A stretch of DNA of 5,779 bases from Prevotellaceae bacterium (GTDB lineage Bacteria; Bacteroidota; Bacteroidia; Bacteroidales; Bacteroidaceae), in NCBI GenBank assembly GCA_022508635.1, contig JAFLUV010000146.1:1-5779 (forward strand), given 5' to 3'. Below the pieces are notes generated by a model. The model saw only the letters and a list, made by a program, of their open reading frames with translations, was not told the DNA's origin and ran no database searches. Positions 1 through 5,779 of this stretch are shown one piece after another (position 1 is the stretch's first letter; each line of letters starts with the position of its first letter). A program made the position numbers and the translations under genes.

Positions 1-202
1 ACGATGAAGCCCCAAGGTATATACGTTGAAGCCGCAAGGTATATACGTTGAAGCCTCAAGGTATATACGATGAATCTACAGGGTTATATAACCCTACCCC
101 GTCAAGTTATATAACCCTAACCCCTCGGGTTATATAACCCGAAATTACAAGGCATAGAAGAGGATGTTGCAACGGCAGTAGCGTTGAAGATACAAGACTA
201 TA
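1..202. repeat. Tandem array of nine 22-23 bp units, the outer ones degenerate
   Basis: Units can be read at 1-22, 23-44, 45-66, 67-89, 90-112, 113-135, 136-157, 158-180 and 181-202. Units 1-3 share 20-21 of 22 bases and have the pattern ACGWTGAAGCCNCAAGGTATAT. Units 5 and 6 share 19 of 23 bases. Unit 4 is a hybrid: it begins like units 1-3 (ACGATGAA) and ends like 5 and 6 (GGGTTATAT). Units 7-9 are worn but keep CAAG/CAACG and GTTGAAG in register; 203-212 again resembles the start of unit 4. The centres of the palindromic cores lie at 20.5, 42.5, 64.5, 87.5, 110.5 and 133.5. No coding sequence is credible here, and the array may continue past the left edge. It resembles the short-period minisatellites carried in some Bacteroidales MITEs (for example BrickBuilt elements of Porphyromonas gingivalis), but terminal inverted repeats are not visible. 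Plasmid-type iterons or an operator array are alternatives; no rep gene or regulator is in view. Confidence 0.88.
80..142. repeat. Three phased palindromes with a GTTATATAAC core
   Basis: These are the central units of the larger array. The first palindrome, 80-95, is a perfect 16-mer (AGGGTTATATAACCCT). The second, around 106-115, keeps only the 10-bp core because GG has become AA on its left arm. The third, 125-142, is a perfect 18-mer (TCGGGTTATATAACCCGA). Their centres are exactly 23 bp apart. The linkers are C-rich (CCCTACCCC, CCCTAACCCC). Dyads of this length spaced about two helical turns apart could bind a dimeric protein, or could be hairpins selected at the RNA or single-stranded DNA level. 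The sequence does not distinguish these. Confidence 0.85.
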
Positions 203-227
203 GCGATGAATCACTATCCCCTGCCCC

Positions 228-337
228 ATGAACCGACAAGAATCATCCCGCAGGCCGCAAAGTAATGCCCTGCGACAAGCCAGGGAACGTCCAACGAACC
301 GCAAAGTAATGCCCCCTGACAAGCCAGGGAACGTCCT
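228..337. repeat. Second tandem array, 22/44-bp period, with a 38-bp direct repeat
   Basis: A 38-bp sequence occurs at 255-292 and again at 299-336 with 35 of 38 identities, separated by 6 bp (AACGAA), giving a 44-bp period. Reading in 22-bp steps gives an alternating arrangement: type A units at 250-271 and 294-315 (containing CCGCAAAGTAATGCCC) and type B units at 272-293 and 316-337 (containing GACAAGCCAGGGAACGTCC). A and B share about half their bases. A worn A-like unit, starting ATGAACCGACAAG, sits in register at 228-249. The array begins shortly after the first array ends and has the same basic period, so the two may have a common origin. It lies between the terminator of the efflux genes and the first array and encodes nothing credible. 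Confidence 0.85.
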
Positions 338-374
338 GCAAGAAGAAAGCCGCCCTGCGGTGAGGCAGGACGGC
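338..374 (-). terminator. Rho-independent terminator candidate after the RND permease
   Basis: On the minus strand the arm GCCGUCCUGC (374-365) pairs with GCAGGGCGGC (358-349) across a 6-nt loop (364-359). There are nine Watson-Crick pairs and one position that is a U-G wobble only in the minus-strand transcript; on the plus strand it would be a C-A mismatch. The stem is followed by UUUCUUCUUGC. It lies 39 nt beyond the permease stop codon. The orientation of the U-rich tail and of the wobble both favour the minus strand. The tail is interrupted by Cs, so efficiency is uncertain. Confidence 0.7.
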
Positions 375-413
375 CGTAAGGATTTCACCGTGCCGGACGG
401 ACGAGGCGGCGCC

Positions 414-3400
414 TCATCCCTTGCGGCGGAAGACCTTCTCCTCTATCTCGCGGAAGATGATGAAGAGCGCCGGGACGATGAAGAGCAGGGCTATCGTGCC
501 GATGAGCATACCCCCGATGGTGCCGACGCCCAGCGAACGGTTGCCATTCGCACCGACGCCCGTGGAGAAGGCAAGGGGCAGTAGGCCGAAGACCATCGTC
601 ATCGACGTCATGAGGATAGGACGAAGGCGCACGGCTGCTGCATCCAGGGCCGCCTCGGCGATACCCATCCCCTGCCGGCGGCGCTCGCTCGCGTACTCCG
701 TGAGCAGTATGGCCGTCTTGGCCAACAAACCGATGAGCATGATCAGACCCGTCTGCATGTAGATGTTGTTCTCCAGTCCCCACATCCGCGCGAACCAGAA
801 GGAGCTGGCCAGGCCGGCAGGGATGCTCAGGATGACCGCCAGGGGAACGAAGACGCTCTCGTAGAGCGCACACAGGATGAGGTAGATGAAGACGATGCAG
901 ATGACGAAGACCATCGTCGTCGTATTCTCGGCCGAAGCCTCCTCGCGCGTCATACCGCCGAACTCGTAGCCGTAGCCCTCGGGCAGCTCCCGGGCGGAGA
1001 CCTCGCGGATGGCCTGTATGGCCTGACCCGTGCTATAGCCCTCGGCAGGCGTGCCGCTTACACTGATGCTTGGGAAAAGATTGAAGCGCGACAACGTCTC
1101 GGAGCCATAGACACGCGTCAGTTTCAGATACTGCCCCACGGGCGACATCTGCCCCTTGTCGTTCCTGACGAATATACCGCTGAGCGACTCCTCGTCAAGC
1201 CTGTACTGCGGCGAGGCCTGCACCATGACGCGATAGAGCTTGGTGAAGCGCACGAAGTTGGACGCATACGTGCCGCCAACATATCCGCTCACGACGCTCA
1301 GCACGTCGGAAGGAGACACACCGTGGCGCTTGCACAACACCGCATCCACCTCCACGCGATACTGCGGATAGTTCATCGAAAAGTTCGTATAGGCACGGCT
1401 GATCTCCGGACGCTCATTGAGGGCGGCAATCAGACGATTAGTGTACGAGAGCAAATCCTCCATAGTGCCGCCCTTCTTGTCCTGCACGTACAGCTCGAAG
1501 CCGTTGACGCGCCCGAAGCCGGGAATCATGGCCTGCGTGTTCACCTGTATCTTGGCATTGCCGATGTCGGCCGTACGCCGGTATATCTCCTCCATGACCG
1601 CCTGCACGTCGTCGTCCTTGCCCTTGCGCTGATCCCACGTCTTGAGCTTCAGCGTAAAATTACCGCTCGAGGACGACTGGTCGAAACCCACACTGTTGCC
1701 AGCCACAAGCGAATACGTGCGCATCTGCGGTAAGTCCTCTATGCGACGCTCTACTTCCTGCAGGATGGCATACGTCTGCTTCAGCGTCGAACCCGGCGAA
1801 GCCTGCACATTAATAAATATAGTGCCCATGTCCTCGCTGGGCACAAGACCCGTCTTCGTCGTACTCATCAGCCAGCCCAGCAGACCAATGCTCGCCACCA
1901 CCAGCACCATAGCCACCCAGCGCCTGCGGAAGAACGCCGCCACCACACCCTTGTACTTGCCCACCAGGCGGGAGAATGCAGCATCGAAGGCAATATGAAA
2001 GCGCGACGAGAAGCTGAGCGACGACTCATCGCTCGCATGCGGCGTCATGATGAGCGCACAGAGTGCAGGCGACAGCGTCATGGCATTGAACAGCGATATG
2101 GCCACGGCAATAGCCATCGTCAGGCCGAACTGCGTATAGAACGTACCCGTGACACCGCCGATAAAGCTCACGGGAACGAACACCGCCATGAAGACCAGCG
2201 TCGTAGTGACCAGCGCCGTAGTAATGCCGTGCATGGCATCCACCGTAGCATCGTACGCCGAGCGATAGCCCTCGTCGAACTTGGCCTGCACCGCCTCGAC
2301 CACCACGATGGCATCGTCCACCACCGTACCGATAACCAGCACCAGCGCAAACAGCGTCAGCATGTTGAGCGAAAAACCTATGGCATATATCGCAGCCAGC
2401 GTACCAATGAGCGACACAAATATAGCCACCGCCGGAATAATCGTCGAACGGAAACTCTGCAAGAATACGTACACCACAAGGATAACCAACAGCAGAGCCT
2501 CCAGCAACGTCTCCATGACACTGGCAATAGAAGCATCCAGGAAGTCCTTCTTCGACTCCAGATCCTCTATCACGATACCCGGCGGCAGGCTCGCACGTAT
2601 ATTCTCCACCTCACGGTCAATCTCCATGATTATCTCGTTGGCGTTCGAGCCGCTGATCTGGTTAATCATAATGTTAATGCCCGGATGCCCGTTCGTCTCG
2701 CCCATGAAGTTATAGTTCTGCGCCCCAAGCTCCACCTTCGCCACGTCGCCTATGCGCAGCACATCGCCATTGGGCAACGCACGGATGACCATCTGCTCAT
2801 ACTCCCTCTCCTCCTCATAGCGCCCACGATAGCGCAGCACGTACTGGAACGTATTCTCCGAGTCGGCACCAAGCGTACCCGTAGCCTTCTCCACGTTCTG
2901 CTCGTCAAGAACACGGTTGATGTCGTCAGGCGAAAGACCATAGCGCGCCATCTTCAGCGGGTCGAGCCAAATACGCATAGAGTAGTCCGCACCGATGACA
3001 TTCACCTCGCCCACTCCCGGAATACGGCTAAGGCGCGGCTCGATGTTTATCTTCGTATAGTTGGCCAAGAAAGTACGGTCGAACGTATCGTCCGGACTGT
3101 ATAGCGTAATCTGCTTGATGTTGCTCGTCTGACGCTTGCGCACGGTAAGACCTCCCTTCACCACATCGCTCGGCAACCGACCCTGCACCGTAGCGACACG
3201 GTTCTGCACATTCACCATCGCCATATCCGGGTCGGTACCCTGACGGAAGAACACACTGATGGAAGCACTGCCCGTATTAGAAGCACTGGATGACATGTAC
3301 ATCATGCCTTCCACACCGTTGATAGCCTCTTCAAGGGGAACGATAACACTCTTCTGCACCGTCTCGGCATTGGCGCCGGTATATGTAGCACTCACGCGCA

Positions 3401-3530
3401 CAGTAGGCGGTGCAATCTCCGGGAACTGCTCCAAAGCCAGTCGGGACAAAGCAATGAGACCCACCAATACAATGAGCACGGAGATAACGCCTGACAGGAT
3501 AGGCCTGTCTATAAAAGTCCTGATGTTCAC
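414..3530 (-). CDS. RND multidrug efflux permease, HAE1/AcrB type
   Basis: Inner-membrane proton/drug antiporter that works as a trimer with an adaptor and an outer-membrane channel. The 1038-residue length is full for the family, and the start MNIRTFIDRPILSGVISVL is typical. Predicted helices: TM1 about 11-29; TM2-TM6 about 340-494; TM7 about 538-556; TM8-TM12 about 872-1027. The two large periplasmic porter/docking loops fall at about 30-335 and 557-870. The proton-relay residues are intact: the Asp pair in VVDDAIVVVE (405-406, TM4), Lys938 in GLLAKTAILLTEYA (TM10) and the Arg in RLRPILMTS (about 970). The start codon is GTG; the frame upstream reaches a TAG seven codons earlier with no ATG, and the next Met is at residue 74, so GTG is well supported. 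It follows the adaptor gene by 23 bp and is probably co-transcribed with it. Substrate range cannot be read from the sequence. No frameshift or missing domain is seen. Confidence 0.97.
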   Translation of the reverse strand: MNIRTFIDRPILSGVISVLIVLVGLIALSRLALEQFPEIAPPTVRVSATYTGANAETVQKSVIVPLEEAINGVEGMMYMSSSASNTGSASISVFFRQGTDPDMAMVNVQNRVATVQGRLPSDVVKGGLTVRKRQTSNIKQITLYSPDDTFDRTFLANYTKINIEPRLSRIPGVGEVNVIGADYSMRIWLDPLKMARYGLSPDDINRVLDEQNVEKATGTLGADSENTFQYVLRYRGRYEEEREYEQMVIRALPNGDVLRIGDVAKVELGAQNYNFMGETNGHPGINIMINQISGSNANEIIMEIDREVENIRASLPPGIVIEDLESKKDFLDASIASVMETLLEALLLVILVVYVFLQSFRSTIIPAVAIFVSLIGTLAAIYAIGFSLNMLTLFALVLVIGTVVDDAIVVVEAVQAKFDEGYRSAYDATVDAMHGITTALVTTTLVFMAVFVPVSFIGGVTGTFYTQFGLTMAIAVAISLFNAMTLSPALCALIMTPHASDESSLSFSSRFHIAFDAAFSRLVGKYKGVVAAFFRRRWVAMVLVVASIGLLGWLMSTTKTGLVPSEDMGTIFINVQASPGSTLKQTYAILQEVERRIEDLPQMRTYSLVAGNSVGFDQSSSSGNFTLKLKTWDQRKGKDDDVQAVMEEIYRRTADIGNAKIQVNTQAMIPGFGRVNGFELYVQDKKGGTMEDLLSYTNRLIAALNERPEISRAYTNFSMNYPQYRVEVDAVLCKRHGVSPSDVLSVVSGYVGGTYASNFVRFTKLYRVMVQASPQYRLDEESLSGIFVRNDKGQMSPVGQYLKLTRVYGSETLSRFNLFPSISVSGTPAEGYSTGQAIQAIREVSARELPEGYGYEFGGMTREEASAENTTTMVFVICIVFIYLILCALYESVFVPLAVILSIPAGLASSFWFARMWGLENNIYMQTGLIMLIGLLAKTAILLTEYASERRRQGMGIAEAALDAAAVRLRPILMTSMTMVFGLLPLAFSTGVGANGNRSLGVGTIGGMLIGTIALLFIVPALFIIFREIEEKVFRRKG

Positions 3531-3553
3531 TTCAAAATAATAACGCTAAACAG

Positions 3554-4660
3554 TCAATACACCTCAATCCCTTCCTTCAGCAGTCCGGCACCCTCAGCTA
3601 TGATGGTATCGCCCACACCCAGTCCCTGCTCGACGATATACTCGCGGCCATTGTTAAGCCGATACAGCTCAACCTCTGTCGCCTTGGTCTTGCCACCGAC
3701 CACCTTATATACAAACGTGCGGTTCTGCAGCTCGTAGGTAGCGCTTTGCGGCACCACGATGCAAGCCTCGCGATGCGTTGGCACAACTACCGTCGCCATG
3801 CCGCCGTTGTGCAGGAGGCGAGAGGGATTGGAGAACGTGGCGCGCAACGTGACGGCGCCTGTCTGGTCGTCGACTGTTCCGCTTACGGCATCGATGCGTC
3901 CTTCGTAATCATAGGGCTTTCCGTTGCTCAGCAAAAGGCTGACCGACGGTGCCTGCCGGATAAACTCAGGCACAGAACCGTAGCGCTCTATCAAGTCGAG
4001 CGTCTGATTCTCCGTCATTGAAAAATAGGCATACATCTCATGGTCGTCGACTACGGTGACCAGGGGCTCACTGATAGTGCTGCCGACCAGTGCCCCGACG
4101 TGCCATGGAATCATCGACGCCACGCCATTGACAGGACTCTTCACGATGGTGTACGACAGGCTGTTGCGGGCATTTGTCTCCTGGGCACGTGCCTGCATCA
4201 GGGCTGCCTCGGCTTCTAAGTAGACATTGCGTGAAGTCTCGACGGAGAAGTCCGAAACGACATTCCCCTCCTGCAATAGCCGCTCGCTCTCGTAGTTCAT
4301 CTTTGCCGTCGAGAGCTTTGCCTCTGCACTCTTGCGGGCGCTGACTGCCACTTCCAATGCTGCCTGGTAGGGAACCTGGTCAATGACAAATAGCGTCTGT
4401 CCCTGCCGCACGGAGTCGCCCTCGTTGATGCAGATGCGGGTAATGTTGCCTGATACTTGCGGCCGCACTTCTACAATCTGTCTTCCGCTCAGTCGGGCAC
4501 TGTATTGCTGGCTCAACGTCACGTCGTCAGCCCCGACGACCATCGTCTTGTAGTGTACTTTTTCGCCGGACTCTTTCTTTTGCTCGCTACATGATAGCAC
4601 GAAGAGGCATGTCAGGAAGGCCATGCCCATGCCATATAAATTAGGTGTTTTTTGTTCCAT
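3554..4660 (-). CDS. RND efflux periplasmic adaptor (membrane fusion) lipoprotein
   Basis: Periplasmic adaptor linking the RND permease to an outer-membrane channel; 368 residues, a usual length. The N-terminus is a lipoprotein signal: hydrophobic MAFLTCLFVLSC with the lipobox Cys at residue 24, followed by SEQKKES. The domain order is canonical. The first half of the lipoyl domain is at about 62-100 (VRPQVSGNITRICINEGDSV, then QGQTLFVID). A short alpha-helical hairpin covers about 101-168. The second lipoyl half, at about 169-207, contains YTIVKSPVNGV. A beta-barrel region spans about 208-295 and a membrane-proximal domain about 296-368, with EQGLGVGDTIIAEG near the end. The short hairpin fits RND partners better than ABC- or MFS-type (HlyD/EmrA) partners. 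ATG at 4658-4660 is preceded by AAAGGGATA, a weak ribosome-binding site; Met11 or Met13 are alternative starts but would shorten the signal peptide. It lies 50 bp after the glycosyltransferase, with no obvious promoter in the gap. Confidence 0.95.
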   Translation of the reverse strand: MEQKTPNLYGMGMAFLTCLFVLSCSEQKKESGEKVHYKTMVVGADDVTLSQQYSARLSGRQIVEVRPQVSGNITRICINEGDSVRQGQTLFVIDQVPYQAALEVAVSARKSAEAKLSTAKMNYESERLLQEGNVVSDFSVETSRNVYLEAEAALMQARAQETNARNSLSYTIVKSPVNGVASMIPWHVGALVGSTISEPLVTVVDDHEMYAYFSMTENQTLDLIERYGSVPEFIRQAPSVSLLLSNGKPYDYEGRIDAVSGTVDDQTGAVTLRATFSNPSRLLHNGGMATVVVPTHREACIVVPQSATYELQNRTFVYKVVGGKTKATEVELYRLNNGREYIVEQGLGVGDTIIAEGAGLLKEGIEVY

Positions 4661-4710
4661 TATCCCTTTGACAGATGATGTGAGTAAAAGTTTAATTCAG
4701 AGGAGGTCAT

Positions 4711-5559
4711 TTAGTGAAATTGTCTGTGCAGCCAGCAGGCCAGGCGAACGAGCGGCCAGCGGAGTATCACTTCGCCCGATGCGCGATAGAGGTCTATCTG
4801 GCGGCAAAGCATGTTGCGAAGGAAGTCGAGGGCGCCGCTTGAGAAGACGGTCATACGCATGGCGTGCCATGCATATACTTGTGTTTCGAGGAGCTGGCGT
4901 ATCTTCTCTGCCGAAGCCTTTGCGCAAAGGCCGTCTTCGTTCCACATGTAGTAGTATGTGCCGTGGTGCGCCGTGGCGACGACGGGAGCGCGCTCCAGCA
5001 TTTGCGTCAGCAGGAGCAGGTCCTCGCAAAAGCGGCTGTCTGCGAAACGGACTTCCTCGAAGAGCTCGCGGCGGAATATCTTGTTGCAGGCATAGCCGTG
5101 CCACCATGCACGCGTCTGCAGCCAGTAGTGCCGCGCATCGCGATAGACGGCATCCGCGAGGGAGCGGTTGCGGGCATCATCCTTTGTCTGCCACAGTTCG
5201 TACTCCAGCACGTCTATCTCCGGATGCTCGGCGAACCGCTGCATCAATGGCTGCAAGGTACGGGAGGCGAGGAAGTCGTCGCTGTCCACGAAAGTCACGT
5301 AGGTGCCCCTGCAGAGGTCAAGCCCGGCATTGCGTGCAGCTCCCTGCCCGAGGTTATCCTGGTGGACGACGCGGATGCGCCGGTCTCGCCGGGCCCATGC
5401 ATCGCACATCTGCGGGCAGTCGTCGGGCGAGCCGTCATCCACGAGTATCACCTCCATGTCGCCGCACACCTCTTGCCGCAGCACGCTCTCCACGCAGCGG
5501 TCCAGGGTCTTCCCTGCCCTGTAGACGGGGATAATGACGGACAAGAGGATTCGTTTCAT
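4711..5559 (-). CDS. Family 2 glycosyltransferase, GT-A fold
   Basis: Predicted cytosolic enzyme that transfers a sugar from a nucleotide-sugar donor, as in capsule, O-antigen or exopolysaccharide assembly. Counting from the ATG at 5557-5559 (282 residues), the family motifs are in order: LSVIIPVYRAGKTLDRCVES at about 6-25, ILVDDGSPDDC with the nucleotide-binding Asp pair at 41-42, GQGAARNAGL at 71-80, the metal-binding DSDD at 92-95, NKIFRRELF at 159-167, and CEDLLL at 178-183 with a likely catalytic acidic pair. No transmembrane segment is evident. A GTG nine codons upstream (5586) keeps the frame open, but the -7 promoter box lies within that extension and the ATG gives the family's normal start, so the ATG is chosen. 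Donor and acceptor cannot be told from sequence. It is the first gene of the same-strand run leading to the efflux pair; a functional link to efflux is not evident. Confidence 0.93.
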   Translation of the reverse strand: MKRILLSVIIPVYRAGKTLDRCVESVLRQEVCGDMEVILVDDGSPDDCPQMCDAWARRDRRIRVVHQDNLGQGAARNAGLDLCRGTYVTFVDSDDFLASRTLQPLMQRFAEHPEIDVLEYELWQTKDDARNRSLADAVYRDARHYWLQTRAWWHGYACNKIFRRELFEEVRFADSRFCEDLLLLTQMLERAPVVATAHHGTYYYMWNEDGLCAKASAEKIRQLLETQVYAWHAMRMTVFSSGALDFLRNMLCRQIDLYRASGEVILRWPLVRLACWLHRQFH

Positions 5560-5574
5560 GCCTGTTTTTTTCTG

Positions 5575-5604
5575 CAAAGATAACACATTATTTCTAAATT
5601 ACAG
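5575..5604 (-). promoter_or_regulatory. Bacteroidetes-type promoter candidate for the glycosyltransferase
   Basis: On the minus strand, CTG (5604-5602) is followed by 19 bp and then TATCTTTG (5582-5575). The known Bacteroides primary sigma-factor consensus is TTG, 19-21 bp, TAnnTTTG, so the -7 box matches fully and the -33 box at two of three bases. Transcription would start at about 5565-5570, leaving a leader of roughly 6-11 nt with an A-run (GAAAAAAACAGGC) ahead of the ATG at 5559. This also argues against the upstream GTG as a start codon. A second TATCTTTG lies at 5618-5611 without a good -33 partner. Confidence 0.6.
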
Positions 5605-5779
5605 TACTCACAAAGATATGAAGAGGCAGAAAAGCAGAAAAAAAATTCCTCACGATCTATATTGGCATGGATAGGCACGTCCCTACAAGCTACACTGCAT
5701 ATCCGTCTTTTCCGCTATGCAAAAGACAGACTATTTCGCATATAGAGCATGATATTGCCACCATACTAACTATAATAGA
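5605..5779. other. AT-rich upstream region, no gene seen
   Basis: I find no supportable coding sequence here. One minus-strand frame is open from the right edge to a TAG at 5690-5692 (29 codons), which is within chance for AT-rich DNA and shows no recognisable motif. The region holds an eight-A run at 5638-5645 next to a duplicated GCAGAAAA (5626-5633 and 5634-5641). It also holds a perfect inverted repeat, GTCTTTT at 5705-5711 and AAAAGAC at 5721-5727 with a 9-nt loop, flanked by two copies of GCATAT (5697-5702 and 5738-5743). The inverted repeat could be an operator or a chance dyad; it has no T-run after it on either strand. Confidence 0.45.

Noticed and set aside
112..124. Telomere-like (CCCTAA) sequence
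   Set aside because: Only one and a half copies, explained by the linker between two palindromic units of the array.
228..337. CRISPR array
   Set aside because: The copies are separated by only 6 bp, there are two good copies, and no Cas gene is present. This is a tandem repeat, not repeat-spacer structure.
107..584. Open frames across the repeat tract (107-388 minus, 228-584 plus)
   Set aside because: They are made of translated tandem repeats and, in the plus-strand case, run into the antisense of the permease. No start signal or domain supports them.
1995..3104. Long plus-strand open frame (369 codons) opposite the RND permease
   Set aside because: It is rich in Arg, His and Gln with no recognisable domain, and lies wholly antisense to an intact, well-matched permease. 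It is a shadow of the coding strand's composition.
4623..5583. Plus-strand open frames of 303 and 239 codons opposite the glycosyltransferase
   Set aside because: Both are antisense to a gene with all family 2 motifs in order. Their products are low-complexity Arg/Ala/Ser or Val/Leu-rich sequence without motifs.
5674..5686. GGCACGTCCCTAC, reminiscent of an arm of dispersed intergenic palindromes
   Set aside because: Only one arm is present and no partner arm is found nearby, so a repeat element cannot be supported from this window.
5690..5779. Possible 3' end of a minus-strand gene entering from the right
   Set aside because: Only 29 codons are open, with no motif and no terminator after the stop. 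This is within chance expectation.

Overview
The window looks like Bacteroidales DNA, possibly Prevotellaceae. The reasons are a TAnnTTTG-type -7 box in front of the first gene (TATCTTTG), A-rich leaders in place of strong Shine-Dalgarno sequences, and a lipoprotein-type efflux adaptor directly followed by an AcrB-like pump. The coding part is fairly GC-rich by eye. The genus is an inference; only the order-level signals are visible.

Layout: all three genes lie on the minus strand, so transcription runs from right to left. Positions 5560-5779 are an AT-rich leader holding one good promoter candidate (5575-5604) and a small inverted repeat, with no gene I can support. A family 2 glycosyltransferase follows (4711-5559), then after 50 bp a periplasmic adaptor (membrane fusion) lipoprotein (3554-4660), then after 23 bp a complete HAE1/AcrB-type RND permease (414-3530). 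A hairpin with a U-rich tail (338-374) lies 39 nt past the permease stop and probably ends the transcript. The rest of the left end, 1-337, has no gene. It consists almost entirely of degenerate tandem repeats with a 22-23 bp period.

How the genes work together: the permease sits in the inner membrane and exchanges protons for drugs or other amphiphiles. The adaptor bridges it to an outer-membrane channel. That third partner (TolC/OprM family) is usually encoded next to these two genes in Bacteroidales but is absent here, and no regulator gene is visible, so the pump probably borrows an unlinked channel. The glycosyltransferase may share the transcript but has no obvious functional tie to efflux.

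The three proteins belong to well-known families. The least ordinary part is the repeat tract at 1-337: at least nine units with a core that changes from an 8-bp palindrome (GTATATAC) to a longer one (GGGTTATATAACCC) while the period lengthens from 22 to 23 bp. It is followed by a second 22/44-bp array with a conserved hairpin. I see no evidence of a new enzymatic or defence system.
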